Shown here: piece by piece, positions 35,685 through 46,707 of the stretch | Layout of the letters: each line of letters opens with the position of its first letter | How positions within the stretch are numbered: position 1 is the first letter of the stretch | Origin: a bacterium | GTDB lineage: Bacteria; Zhuqueibacterota; Zhuqueibacteria; Zhuqueibacterales; Geothermadaptataceae | Assembly: GCA_024275575.1 (NCBI GenBank) | Contig: JAJRYV010000089.1 | Coordinates: 1 to 49,892 of the forward strand | DNA length: 49,892 bases | Direction: 5' to 3' | The notes under the pieces: generated by a model | What the model was told of the DNA's origin: nothing | Database searches by the model: none | Seen by the model: only the letters and a program-made list of their open reading frames with translations | Made by a program: the position numbers and the translations under genes

Positions 35685-37305
35685 TTGTACCAGCACAATC
35701 CGGCGTTATTCTCTTTTTGCATTTCTCATTCTGTTTTTCCATTTGCATGACGCAGTTTTCTGCCAGGCACGCAAAACCGCAATCATGCTGAACGGCGTCT
35801 ATGAAGATTTGCCCACCGTTCAGCTCAACCAATCACCGGATTTTGAATTTGTTGCGCTGAAAAAGCTGGCAAAAATTCTAAAAACCTACCCGATTATCAG
35901 CCAGAAAACACACAAAGCAATTTTTCACATCGGCGATACTGAAGTCAAAGTGACTGCGCTAAACCCATTCGTCATGCTGAATAATACCGTTCTGCAAATG
36001 CCGGTTGCCGTCGCCTACGAAGGCGGGGAAATATATCTGCCCGTTCCGTTTTTCGTCGATCTCATCGCACCGGTTTTTCCCGGGCAACTTACCAGTATTG
36101 AAAATCGCCGGTTCGTTTCCAACAAAGTTTCCCCGGCGCAGTCGTTTATCGCCGACATCACCCCCGATCCGATCGTTGCCTTACGCCAAAATACGGAAGA
36201 AAGCAACAACGAAAAGGAAGATATGGGGCCGGGGAAAAAACTGTTGCCCAGGGTCACGGGTATTTACACCGTCGAAAAAGCCAACGGGACGTTGATTCGT
36301 ATTAAAACCTCCAGCGTCATCCCGCAAACCTATATCAATTCGCGTTCAACCCGCGGTTGGTTATATATCGATATATTTGGCGCAGTTGTCGATACGCTCA
36401 ATGTTTATCAGGAGAATGAGAGCCGTTTTATTCAGGAAATCCGCCCGGTGCAACTGCCGCAGATCGCACAATTGTCATTTCTGCTGTCCGGTCCGCTGGA
36501 TTCAAAAAAAATCTTTTCCAACCCGAAATCGCAGGAAATCCTGGTTTCCCTGACAACACGTAAACAGATATCTGCCAACATTATCAAAACACTTGAGGAT
36601 GAGCGGAAAAAATGGCTGATCGACACCATTATTCTCGATCCGGGACACGGCGGCCGTGACCCGGGCGCCATCGGCCCGCGCGGGACTTACGAAAAAAATA
36701 TCACCCTGGCTATTGCCCGCCATCTCAAATCGATCATCGAAAAAGAAACCGATATGCGGGTGGTAATGACGCGCCAGAACGACCGGTTCGTCTCTTTAAA
36801 AGAGCGCACGAAACTGGCCAACCGTGAACAGGGCAAGTTGTTTATCAGCATTCATGCGAACTCGAATCGTAGCCATAAAGTTAGCGGCCTGACCACTTAC
36901 TTACTCGGGGCAGCGCGAACAGAGGAGGCTATCGAATCGGCGAGGCGAGAAAATGCGGTAATTCGCTACGAATCAGACAGCACGTCATATGCTGATTTTA
37001 ACACGGAGAACTATATCTTGGCCAGTATGGCACAAAATTCCTATCAACAGGAAAGCGAGGAATTTGCCGCATTGATGCAGGATGAAATTTCTCAACGCAC
37101 CTCGGTAAAAAACCGCGGCGTAAAACAGGCGGGTTATTACGTCCTCATCGGCGCCTCGATGCCCAACGTCTTGATTGAAACCGGATTTATCTCCAACCGC
37201 CGGGAAGAAAAACGCCTCAATTCCTATCAGTTTCAGAAAAAAATTGCCCGCGGCATTTTTGAAGGGATCATCAAATTTAAAACAAAATATGAGCGTGGTA
37301 TTTAA
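35671..37305 (+). CDS. N-acetylmuramoyl-L-alanine amidase (AMIN + Amidase_3)
   Basis: A 544-residue exported protein; a signal-like segment lies at about 11-32. Residues about 40-150 resemble the copper amine oxidase N-terminal-like stalk domain (VALKKLAKILKTYP, then MLNNTVLQMPVAV). Next is an AMIN domain (about 195-305), which in AmiC targets the division septum. The catalytic Amidase_3 domain (about 315-540) has the zinc ligands His in DPGHGGRDPGA, Glu in YEKN, and His in ISIHANS, with the catalytic Glu in IETGFIS. It cleaves the amide link between MurNAc and L-Ala in peptidoglycan in the periplasm. Its start overlaps the rhomboid gene by 14 bases and lacks its own strong ribosome-binding site. 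Confidence 0.93.
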   Translation: MKNSNCTSTIRRYSLFAFLILFFHLHDAVFCQARKTAIMLNGVYEDLPTVQLNQSPDFEFVALKKLAKILKTYPIISQKTHKAIFHIGDTEVKVTALNPFVMLNNTVLQMPVAVAYEGGEIYLPVPFFVDLIAPVFPGQLTSIENRRFVSNKVSPAQSFIADITPDPIVALRQNTEESNNEKEDMGPGKKLLPRVTGIYTVEKANGTLIRIKTSSVIPQTYINSRSTRGWLYIDIFGAVVDTLNVYQENESRFIQEIRPVQLPQIAQLSFLLSGPLDSKKIFSNPKSQEILVSLTTRKQISANIIKTLEDERKKWLIDTIILDPGHGGRDPGAIGPRGTYEKNITLAIARHLKSIIEKETDMRVVMTRQNDRFVSLKERTKLANREQGKLFISIHANSNRSHKVSGLTTYLLGAARTEEAIESARRENAVIRYESDSTSYADFNTENYILASMAQNSYQQESEEFAALMQDEISQRTSVKNRGVKQAGYYVLIGASMPNVLIETGFISNRREEKRLNSYQFQKKIARGIFEGIIKFKTKYERGI

Positions 37306-37521
37306 GAAAAGCACAACGATGGTACCTGTGCCGCCGCCTGGAAAATTTATACGCGCTGCCGCTTGCCATCAACAGCATAACACAGCCGTTTCGAATTACA
37401 ATTTGCCATCCGACTTGAGAAAACCGCACTCTAAAATCGCAGGCATTTGCAAGGCTTAATTAATTTAATTTTCACTTTAAAAAAACCTTAAAAATCGAGT
37501 GATTCGCAGTGTTTTTTATGC

Positions 37522-37550
37522 TTGTATCTTTCTCATCGCCTGCATATATT
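37522..37550 (+). promoter_or_regulatory. Sigma-70-type promoter of glutamate dehydrogenase gene
   Basis: TTGTAT (37522-37527) and TATATT (37545-37550) are 17 bases apart, 197 bases before the gdhA ATG, within a 442-base non-coding region that otherwise shows nothing I recognise. The long leader could hold a regulatory structure. Confidence 0.55.
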
Positions 37551-37747
37551 CGCCGCATTCAAATTTTCAGGATATTGTGTTAAATACGGCAAAGAATTGC
37601 ATATGTCAACGTAAAATCAAAGCTTACTGGTGTTGGGTCTATTTTACCGTGCTTTGTCCCGCGAACTGCAAATGAAAAAAATCGTGCAAATTGCCACGCT
37701 ATCCTGCTCACTTTATTAAAATCGATGCTTTTGCAAGGAGCACAGTA

Positions 37748-39028
37748 ATGAAGTACGTTGAACCCGCCCCCATTAACCGGAATGACGATGATCCGTTCGA
37801 GTCCATGATGTCGCGGTTTGAGATCGCGGCAGATATTCTCGGCCTCGATTCCGGAACCTTCGACTATCTAAAAACCCCGCAAATGCAGGTGACCGTTTCC
37901 ATCCCCATCAAACTGGATGACGGTACGATCAAGGTCTTTGAGGGATTACGTATTATTCACAGCTCGGTCCGCGGCCCCTCCAAGGGAGGTATTCGCTTCC
38001 ATCCGGATGTCAACGTTCAGGAAGTCAAAGCCCTCGCCGCATGGATGACCTGGAAATGCGCCGTGGTCAATATCCCCTTCGGCGGCGCCAAAGGCGGCAT
38101 CATTTGCGACCCGCGTAAACTGACTAAAGTTGAACTGGAAAAAATCACCCGCCGCTACACCGGCAATCTGCTCGATGTCTTCGGCCCCGAACGCGACATT
38201 CCCGCCCCGGACGTGAATACCGATGAACAAATTATGGGCTGGATCATGGACACCTACAGCATGCACATCCGCCATACTGAAAGCGCCGTCGTCACCGGGA
38301 AGCCGGGCAATCTCGGCGGTTCTGCAGGCCGCCGCAAAGCAACTGGCCGTGGTGTGCGCATCGTTTCCGAGGCCGCGATGGAGCAAATCGGGCTGCAGCC
38401 CGAGGGTGCAAAAATCTCTATTCAGGGATTCGGTAACGTCGGCGCGGTTGCTGCTGAGGAATTTTCCGAAATCGGCGCAAAAGTCGTCGCCATCAGCGAT
38501 GTGACCGGCGGTTATTACAACCCCGCCGGCATCGATATCGAGCATGCAATTCGGCACCGAAAAGAAAATGACGGCTTGCTGACGGACTTTCCTGGCGCTG
38601 AAAAAATCAGCAATGAAGCGCTTTTGGAACTGGAATGCGATATTCTCGCACCCTGCGCTTTGGAAAACGTCATCAACCGCAAAAATGCCGACAAAATCAA
38701 AGCCAAAATCATTATTGAAGGCGCAAACGGCCCGACGACGGCAAAAGCTGACGCCATTCTCGATAAAAAAGGGATTCTCGTCGTGCCGGATATTTTGGCA
38801 AACGCCGGCGGTGTTTCCGTTTCCTATTTCGAATGGGTGCAAAACCGCATCGGTTATTATTGGAGCGAAGACGATGTCAACGAACGGCTGCAGCGCATTT
38901 TAACTGAAGCTTATGCCTCAGTGCGCAAGCGCTCTGAAAAACACAATGTCAATATGCGCATTGGCGCTTATGTCCTGGCAATCGAACGCGTGGCCAATGC
39001 TTTGAAATTGCGGGGAATTTACGGTTAA
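37748..39028 (+). CDS. gdhA: Glu/Leu/Phe/Val family dehydrogenase, probably glutamate dehydrogenase
   Basis: A 426-residue enzyme, normal for hexameric short-chain GDH. The start at 37748 follows CAAGGAG; the frame runs 19 codons further upstream without support. Substrate-domain motifs are VFEGLRIIHSSVRGPSKGGIRFHPDV and the signature IPFGGAKGGI with the catalytic Lys, then PAPDVNTDEQIMGWIMDTYS. The Rossmann dinucleotide motif is ISIQGFGNVGAVAAE. The enzyme interconverts glutamate and 2-oxoglutarate plus ammonia with NAD(P). Coenzyme choice is not clear; an Asp (ISDVTGG) at the end of the second strand hints at NAD. It has its own promoter and terminator, so it is a single-gene unit. Confidence 0.93.
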   Translation: MKYVEPAPINRNDDDPFESMMSRFEIAADILGLDSGTFDYLKTPQMQVTVSIPIKLDDGTIKVFEGLRIIHSSVRGPSKGGIRFHPDVNVQEVKALAAWMTWKCAVVNIPFGGAKGGIICDPRKLTKVELEKITRRYTGNLLDVFGPERDIPAPDVNTDEQIMGWIMDTYSMHIRHTESAVVTGKPGNLGGSAGRRKATGRGVRIVSEAAMEQIGLQPEGAKISIQGFGNVGAVAAEEFSEIGAKVVAISDVTGGYYNPAGIDIEHAIRHRKENDGLLTDFPGAEKISNEALLELECDILAPCALENVINRKNADKIKAKIIIEGANGPTTAKADAILDKKGILVVPDILANAGGVSVSYFEWVQNRIGYYWSEDDVNERLQRILTEAYASVRKRSEKHNVNMRIGAYVLAIERVANALKLRGIYG

Positions 39029-39051
39029 AACTACCTGCCTTCGGCATGAAC

Positions 39052-39087
39052 AGCGGCGCGAGATTTAATTTCCCGCCGCTTTTTTTT
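39052..39087 (+). terminator. Rho-independent terminator after gdhA
   Basis: AGCGGCG (39052-39058) pairs with CGCCGCT (39074-39080), followed by a T-run to 39087, 24 bases after the stop codon. Confidence 0.85.
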
Positions 39088-39297
39088 CGGGTGGATATTT
39101 TTGCCGGACCTTCCAAGGATTAAACCTCACCAACACCTGACGGGCTGGGCTGCGAAACAGTTACGATTGAGCGGCACGGCCAGGGCCCCAGGATATTTCA
39201 CATCAGGGCAAAAAACAATTTTTCTTCATCATCTAACTTCTTAAAAATCAGTAAAAAACAGAGTAATACACATTATTTTTATCACACTCGTTAAATC

Positions 39298-39326
39298 TTG
39301 ACTTTTATTCTTCAAAGGCATATATT
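39298..39326 (+). promoter_or_regulatory. Sigma-70-type promoter of the secDF unit
   Basis: TTGACT (39298-39303) and TATATT (39321-39326) are 17 bases apart, 49 bases before the secD start. The same GCATATATT wording is seen at the gdhA promoter. Confidence 0.72.
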
Positions 39327-39374
39327 GCAGGCTGTTTATTTGAATCTAAAACTAATGATTTAGGGAATCTCAGA

Positions 39375-41429
39375 ATGCGAAGGAATAATCTGTTACGATC
39401 TATCATCGTTGGAATCGTGCTCGTTTGGGCTGCTGTCCAGATTTATCCAACAATCAAAGTCGCTCAGCTCCAAAAAGAAGCCAACATCTATTCAGAACAA
39501 TTGCAAACACTGAGCAATCTGGATTCGGATGAAATACGAGCTGGACTGAATGCAGGGGATCTGCCGGCACGGCTTGAAAAAGCCATTGAGGATGAGACCA
39601 AATTACAGGACGCCTACGCGCTTGCAGAAAAAGCTGCTCTGCTGCATGATGACATCGTCAAAGAAGAAAATCATGCGATAAAGCGAGGCCTCGACCTGCT
39701 GGGCGGAACCTATCTTGTCTACGAGGTCAATCTGCCTCAACTGACACAAAATATTGCCAAAAAACACGATGCCCGCCTCGATTCTTTGCTCGCCAAAATC
39801 GAAAAACAGAGCGGCGCTTCTGAAAGTGATTATTTCAATACTTTTAGCAACGTTTTCAACGAAGCGGGGATTCGCCTGAGTTTGTATTTTGGCAAACGAA
39901 TCCAGAAAAATGATGAAATTATCAAAGAGTTGAAAGAACAGGCTGCCGATGCCGTCAACCGCACACTCGAAGTATTGCGCAACCGCGTTGACCAGTTCGG
40001 TGTATCCGAACCCTCGATCACCAAACAAGGTGATAACCGGATTATTATCGAGCTGGCGGGAATTAAAGACGTACAACGTGCCAAAGAGATCATTGGTAAA
40101 ACAGCGTTGCTGGAGTTCAAGCTGGTGAAAGAGCCGGATGTCAACATGGCAATTCTGCAGGACATCGACAATGCATTGAAAGCAAAATTAAACCGCATGG
40201 ACAGCCAGACCAAAGTCGATTCAGGCAACGATTCCACCGCGACACGGCCGGCGGCTCGCAAAGATAAAGAAGTCAGTGTCGAAAGCCTGTTTGGCGAAGG
40301 CACCACCATCGGTGACGATTCGGCGACAGATTCAACCGTGCTTGTCGATGAAGGGCTCGTCAAAGAAAACCCGTTTCTCAGCCTGCTGACGAGCTTTCCC
40401 GGGTCGCGCAATTCCATGGGCTTGCCTGCCAAAAACCTGCAGGCGGTAAAACGCATCGTCAACAGCCCGGAGATATTGAAGGCCATTCCGGATAATGTGA
40501 AAATTCATTTTTCCAACGCCCCGATGATTATTGAGGAGCAGGAATATTACGAGATGTATTTTCTTAAGAAAAAAGCGGAAATCACCGGTAAATATCTCGA
40601 AGAAGCCAATGTTTCCATCAGTTCCGGTTCGCAGAGTTTTAATCAGGGCCAACCGCTGGTCAATCTCAAATTCAATACTGAAGGCGCACGAATTTTTTCA
40701 GTGGTTACCGGCGCCAATGTCAATAAACAATTAGCGATCGTGCTTGACGGCAAAGTTGCCTCGGCGCCAAATATTTCAGGAAAAATTCCCGGTGGCAGCG
40801 CACAGATCGAAGGATCGTTCACCATGGAAGAAGCAAAAGATCTCGCCATCGTCTTGCGCGCCGGCGCCCTGCCTGCGCCGATCCATGTTATCGAAGAACG
40901 TACGGTCGGGCCCTCTTTGGGGCAGGATTCGGTGCATGCCGGACAATTCTCGCTTGCCGTAGGTATTGTATTGGTTATTATTTTCATGGCTATTTATTAC
41001 AAAATCTCAGGCCTGATTGCCGATGTCGCATTGCTTCTGAACCTTTTCCTGATTCTTGCAGCACTGGCATTTTTCCATGCGACACTAACACTGCCGGGTA
41101 TCGCAGGTATTATCTTAACCATGGGTATGGCGGTTGACGCCAACGTTCTCATCTTCGAAAGAATTCGCGAAGAACTGGCAACCGGAAAAACAGTGCGCGC
41201 AGCCATCGACGCAGGATATGACCGCGCCTTCTGGACGATTTTTGACGCTAATATCACCACATTTCTAACCGCCCTGGTGCTCTATCAATTTGGTTCGGGC
41301 CCGGTTCGTGGTTTTGCCGTCACCCTGTCCATCGGTATTCTGGCCAGTATGTTTACCGCCATCGTCGTCACTCACTTGATCTTTGATGCGATGAATGGAA
41401 AACGCAGCTTGAGTAAACTCAGTATCTAA
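39375..41429 (+). CDS. secD: Protein translocase subunit SecD
   Basis: A 684-residue RND-type membrane protein. One transmembrane helix at the N-terminus (LRSIIVGIVLVWAAVQIYP) is followed by a large periplasmic domain and five helices at the C-terminus (from about 515). Family motifs are IKRGLDLLGGTYLVYEV, NRVDQFGVSEPSI, LDGKVASAPNISGKI, AGALPAPI and the fourth-helix region MGMAVDANVLIFERIREE. SecD with SecF uses the proton gradient to pull exported proteins through SecYEG. A low-complexity insert (about 285-320, Ser/Thr/Asp-rich) makes the periplasmic part longer than in E. coli (615 aa). It begins a secD-secF unit with its own promoter. Confidence 0.96.
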   Translation: MRRNNLLRSIIVGIVLVWAAVQIYPTIKVAQLQKEANIYSEQLQTLSNLDSDEIRAGLNAGDLPARLEKAIEDETKLQDAYALAEKAALLHDDIVKEENHAIKRGLDLLGGTYLVYEVNLPQLTQNIAKKHDARLDSLLAKIEKQSGASESDYFNTFSNVFNEAGIRLSLYFGKRIQKNDEIIKELKEQAADAVNRTLEVLRNRVDQFGVSEPSITKQGDNRIIIELAGIKDVQRAKEIIGKTALLEFKLVKEPDVNMAILQDIDNALKAKLNRMDSQTKVDSGNDSTATRPAARKDKEVSVESLFGEGTTIGDDSATDSTVLVDEGLVKENPFLSLLTSFPGSRNSMGLPAKNLQAVKRIVNSPEILKAIPDNVKIHFSNAPMIIEEQEYYEMYFLKKKAEITGKYLEEANVSISSGSQSFNQGQPLVNLKFNTEGARIFSVVTGANVNKQLAIVLDGKVASAPNISGKIPGGSAQIEGSFTMEEAKDLAIVLRAGALPAPIHVIEERTVGPSLGQDSVHAGQFSLAVGIVLVIIFMAIYYKISGLIADVALLLNLFLILAALAFFHATLTLPGIAGIILTMGMAVDANVLIFERIREELATGKTVRAAIDAGYDRAFWTIFDANITTFLTALVLYQFGSGPVRGFAVTLSIGILASMFTAIVVTHLIFDAMNGKRSLSKLSI

Positions 41430-41485
41430 TGTGAGTTCGAAGTTTCACTATATAAATAACAGACGATTTGGAGATTGTTCAACTC

Positions 41486-42409
41486 ATGCAATTTATTAAA
41501 AAAACCAACATAGATTTCGTGGCAAAACGGCGTTTTGCTCTGATTACTTCCGGTGTGCTCATTCTCATCGGGATGGTGAACCTGATCATCAAAGGTGGCC
41601 CTGACTACAGCATCGATTTTTTAGGCGGTACGGAAATTCACGTTCGCTTTTCCAATGAAGTTGCCGTGACCGAAATCCGCGATGCCCTGGCGAAGGTCGG
41701 TTATGCCAGCGCCGAGATTAAAAACTTCGGCAACGCAACCGATGTACTCATACGCATCGAAAAGCAGCAGGAAGGTTCCGAAGTTTCCGATACGATCATC
41801 TCTACCCTCAAAGATGATTTTTCAAATAATACGCCGACAATGTTGAGCGTCGAAAGCGTGGGACCGAAAATCGGCAATGAGCTGCGTACCCAGAGTGTCT
41901 GGGCGGTTATTTTTGCGCTGCTACTGATTCTCGTCTATGTCTGGCTGCGATTCGAATTCGTTTTCGGCATCGGCGCCATTGTTGCCCTGTTCCACGACGT
42001 GCTCTTTACCTTAGGTATATTTTCAATTCTCGGCCTTGAAATCAGCCTTTCCGTTCTCGCGGCTTTTTTCACTATCGTCGGTTATTCGCTGAACGATACG
42101 ATCGTTGTTTTCGATCGTATTCGTGAAAACTTGCGTTCGCGCCGAAGAGATGATTTTTTTACCGTCATCAACGTCAGTATTAATCAATCCCTCAGCCGTA
42201 CGATAATCACCTCGCTCACTACATTTTTTGTCGTACTGGTGCTTTATTTAAATGGCGGCGAAGTATTGCATAATTTTTCGTTCGCATTACTGGTTGGTGT
42301 CATCGTTGGTACTTATTCCTCTGTTTTTATCGCTACACCAGTTGTTGCCGAATGGGGTTACAAGCAAGTGCAGGCTTCTGTAAAGTCTGGGAAAAAACGT
42401 AGAAAATAA
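41486..42409 (+). CDS. secF: Protein translocase subunit SecF
   Basis: A 307-residue partner of SecD. The ATG at 41486 is preceded by TTGGAG at a long distance; the frame extends six codons upstream from a TTG. Family features are IDFVAKRRFALITSGVLILIG (first helix), YSIDFLGGTEI, VGPKIGNELR and the helix-4 region GYSLNDTIVVFDRIRENLR. Six transmembrane helices are expected. It lies 56 bases after secD. Together they form the accessory complex that completes Sec export, which fits a genome with many giant exported proteins. Confidence 0.96.
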   Translation: MQFIKKTNIDFVAKRRFALITSGVLILIGMVNLIIKGGPDYSIDFLGGTEIHVRFSNEVAVTEIRDALAKVGYASAEIKNFGNATDVLIRIEKQQEGSEVSDTIISTLKDDFSNNTPTMLSVESVGPKIGNELRTQSVWAVIFALLLILVYVWLRFEFVFGIGAIVALFHDVLFTLGIFSILGLEISLSVLAAFFTIVGYSLNDTIVVFDRIRENLRSRRRDDFFTVINVSINQSLSRTIITSLTTFFVVLVLYLNGGEVLHNFSFALLVGVIVGTYSSVFIATPVVAEWGYKQVQASVKSGKKRRK

Positions 42410-42448
42410 AAACAAACCAAAAGCCTTTGATCCTGCCAGGAGGAAAGA

Positions 42449-42790
42449 ATGAAACTTAAAGAAAAAATGATTGATAACGTCGTCGTCCTTGAGCTCTCAG
42501 GAAAAATCATGGGTGGTCCCGATGCCACATTGCTCAATGATAAATTGCATGAACTGATCGACCAGGGCAAAACCAATATCGTTGCCGACCTCGGAAAAGT
42601 CAATTGGATGAACAGCTCAGGTCTTGGAATTTTGATCGGCGGTCTGACGACCATGCGAAATAAAGATGGTGATATCAAACTGGCGCGCGCCACTGAACGT
42701 ATTCAGAGCCTGTTGATGATCACCAAATTACTCACCGTATTTGATACTTTTGACACACTCGAAGAAGCCGTTCAGGCATTCGATAAATAA
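42449..42790 (+). CDS. STAS-domain protein, anti-anti-sigma factor type
   Basis: A 113-residue single STAS domain, the size of SpoIIAA/RsbV-type antagonists. The phosphorylation site motif is VNWMNSSGLGILIGGL, with Ser58 or Ser59 as the likely kinase target. AGGAGG precedes the start. In known systems the unphosphorylated form frees a sigma factor from an anti-sigma kinase, or works in other partner-switching pathways. No anti-sigma kinase, phosphatase or sigma factor gene is in the window, so the partner is unknown. The gene follows secF by 39 bases and is separated from purA by a terminator. Confidence 0.88.
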   Translation: MKLKEKMIDNVVVLELSGKIMGGPDATLLNDKLHELIDQGKTNIVADLGKVNWMNSSGLGILIGGLTTMRNKDGDIKLARATERIQSLLMITKLLTVFDTFDTLEEAVQAFDK

Positions 42791-42796
42791 CTGTAG

Positions 42797-44152
<1,356 letters not shown>

Positions 44153-44196
44153 CTGCAGACACCTTATTAAGTTAATCATTGGCGAAAGATTTGAAG

Positions 44197-46623
44197 ATGA
44201 TAAAGAGATGGCCCGCAACGCGATCAAAGCCGGTTTTGTTGCTCTTGTGGTTTTTACTTTTTACCCCTGTGCATGCCCAACAATTGTTGATCAACGAATT
44301 CTGTGCTGCCAATACCTCGGTCTTGATTGATCCGGATTTTCACCAATTTGGCGACTGGCTGGAAATTTATAACCCAAATTTATCTCCACTGAATGTAAAG
44401 GGCTACTCTTTGACTGACGATCTGGCGGAAAAAATGAAATGGACCTTCCCCTCCGGCGTGACAATCGCTCCCCATGGTTTTTTACTCATCTTTGCCGATG
44501 AAAGGGATACCTCCGGCCTGGCGCTGCACACAAACTTCAGATTAAAACGCAGTGGTGAAGTGATCGGCTTGTTTAACGAGCAGGGGATGCTAATCGATTC
44601 TGTTTTATACAGCATGCAGCAACGGAATATCTCGATCGGTCGTTTTCCCGATGGCGCAAGTGAATGGCAGTTCTTTCAAAATGCCACGCCGGGCGAACGC
44701 AATGCCGGAGAGGTTTATTTGAAAACTGAAGCACCGGTGTTTTCCCTGCCGGGCGGTTTTTTTTCAGCATCTCAAACCCTTCACTTGTACACGAACATGC
44801 CGGGTACAAAAATTTATTATACAACCAATTGCAATGAACCAACCCAACAATCTGCAGAATTAACGGCGGATATATCGATACAAAGCCGCGTCGGGGAAGC
44901 GAACTACTTTTCCGAATTCGTTACCAATGCCGATCCCGAAGCCTGGCTGCCGGAGTGGACAGCGCCGGCGAGTGAGGTTTTTAAGGCCACTGTTGTGCGC
45001 GCCCGCGCCTACCGGCTGGGATATGCCCCCAGCGAAATCGTCACGCAGACTTATTTTATCGATCAAAATATGAAAAACCGCTATCCGACGCTGGCGGTGA
45101 TTTCACTGGTTTCTGATTTTAAAAACTTGTTCGATCCTGCTTCTGGTATATACGTTCCCGGGAAGACGCATCGCCCCGGGGTAACGCGCAGCGGCAATTA
45201 TTTCCAGAGCTGGGAAAAACCGGCCCATGTCGAATTTTTTGAACCCGGCGGCAAAATCGGGTTTTCGCAAGACCTGGGCATAAAAGTTCAGGGCGGCACC
45301 TCACAGGTAAGCCCGCAAAAAGGTTTGCACCTCATCGCTCGCTATATTTATGGCGACAACCGCATCAACTACCCTGTTTTTAAAAACAGAAGAACAAAAG
45401 CGAAAGACCTCACGGTATTCAAAAGATTTATCATTCGTGCCTGGGGCAGTGTTATCACGGCCGGCCTTTTTAACGACGCTTACGCCCAATTATTGATGGC
45501 TGAGTCCGGCCTCGATTTAAATGCTTATCGCCCTGCCATTTTATTTATCAACGGCGAGTATTGGGGTTTGCACGAATTGCGTGAGGCCAATAAAAATTCG
45601 TGGTATTATCAGTTTCACTACGGCATCGACCGCGATAATCCGGGATTGGACATGATCGCGCCGCGAGGCAATGCTCTGCCTGCTGTCGATGAGGGAGATG
45701 CTGCTCACTGGAATGCTATGCTTGATTTTTTGCGAACACAGGATATGCGTTTGCCGGCGAACTACGACTATATCAAAACGCAGATGGATATCGACAATTT
45801 TATCGCCTATGTCGGCCACGGCATTTACCTCTGCAAGTGGGATTGGCCGAACAATAACGAAGCCTGCTGGCGGCCGCGAACCGCAACGGCAAAGTGGCGC
45901 TGGACGGTTTATGACATGGAGACAAGTTTCGGGGTCGCAACGATCCTCTCGCCGCTTTATGCTTTTCTTGGAGCACCTTATAATATGCTGGCGCATACTA
46001 TCGACGGCACACCCATACCCGGTTTTGGCCAGTATGGACCGCATCCTGTTCTTGTCCGTCTTTTGCAGAACGATGCGTTCAAAAAGGCATTTGTCGGTTG
46101 GTTTATGCGACAAATGGAAACCACGTTTTCGCCGCAAAAAATGAACGATTTGCTGGATGAAATGGTCGCCGAAATATCACCGTATTATGAAGAGTACAGG
46201 CAGCGTTGGCCGTTTTTACCGGCTTTAAATGGCGAATGGCAGGTACATCTGCAGCGTATCAGGGATTTTAATCTGGCACGCCCGCAATACATGCGTCGAC
46301 ATCTTGAAGAAAGATTCGGTGATATCCTCGCTGTCGCAGATCGCAATAACCATGGGCAGCCGGAGGTGGTGCTCATGCAAAATTACCCCAACCCGTTTTC
46401 TGCGCAAACCCGGATTCGTTACAAAATTCAGCAGGAATCTACGGTGGAATTGCAAGTCTTTAATCTGCTGGGGCAAAAGGTCGCCACGGTATTTTCCGGA
46501 CGTCAGGCTGCGGGCTTGCATACGGTACGTTGGGATGCGCGTGGTAAAGCAACAGGTCTGTATTATATTCGCCTGCAATGCGGCGACGTTGTTCTGATGA
46601 AAAAAATGATCGTGCTGCTTTAA
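44197..46623 (+). CDS. Secreted lamin-tail / CotH-kinase protein with sorting domain
   Basis: An 808-residue exported protein. The ATG at 44197 opens a good signal peptide (SKPVLLLLWFLLFTPVHAQ); an upstream TTG at 44179 is possible. Order of parts: lamin-tail domain (about 30-150, LLINEFCAANTS, then DWLEIYNPN), chitobiase C-terminal-like strands (KIYYTTN), CotH kinase-like domain (about 290-700, with YRPAILFINGEYWGLHELRE, WDWPNNN and VYDMETSFG), and a sorting domain (LMQNYPNPFSAQTRIRYKI, NLLGQKVATVF). It is a shorter relative of the protein at 10257-15644. It keeps the Asp-Trp pair of the catalytic loop but has DME where that protein has DMD. It is probably located on the cell surface. Substrate unknown. 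Confidence 0.85.
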   Translation: MIKRWPATRSKPVLLLLWFLLFTPVHAQQLLINEFCAANTSVLIDPDFHQFGDWLEIYNPNLSPLNVKGYSLTDDLAEKMKWTFPSGVTIAPHGFLLIFADERDTSGLALHTNFRLKRSGEVIGLFNEQGMLIDSVLYSMQQRNISIGRFPDGASEWQFFQNATPGERNAGEVYLKTEAPVFSLPGGFFSASQTLHLYTNMPGTKIYYTTNCNEPTQQSAELTADISIQSRVGEANYFSEFVTNADPEAWLPEWTAPASEVFKATVVRARAYRLGYAPSEIVTQTYFIDQNMKNRYPTLAVISLVSDFKNLFDPASGIYVPGKTHRPGVTRSGNYFQSWEKPAHVEFFEPGGKIGFSQDLGIKVQGGTSQVSPQKGLHLIARYIYGDNRINYPVFKNRRTKAKDLTVFKRFIIRAWGSVITAGLFNDAYAQLLMAESGLDLNAYRPAILFINGEYWGLHELREANKNSWYYQFHYGIDRDNPGLDMIAPRGNALPAVDEGDAAHWNAMLDFLRTQDMRLPANYDYIKTQMDIDNFIAYVGHGIYLCKWDWPNNNEACWRPRTATAKWRWTVYDMETSFGVATILSPLYAFLGAPYNMLAHTIDGTPIPGFGQYGPHPVLVRLLQNDAFKKAFVGWFMRQMETTFSPQKMNDLLDEMVAEISPYYEEYRQRWPFLPALNGEWQVHLQRIRDFNLARPQYMRRHLEERFGDILAVADRNNHGQPEVVLMQNYPNPFSAQTRIRYKIQQESTVELQVFNLLGQKVATVFSGRQAAGLHTVRWDARGKATGLYYIRLQCGDVVLMKKMIVLL

Positions 46624-46707
46624 CTGCAGAATAGGCCCTTAAAAAAAAACGATCACTCCAGATGGAATTGCCGTTTTGTTTGATAAAATATTTAAAAGAC
46701 TATTCCT

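Noticed and set aside
37946-38842. 298-codon minus-strand frame
   Set aside because: Antisense shadow of glutamate dehydrogenase, whose identity is clear.
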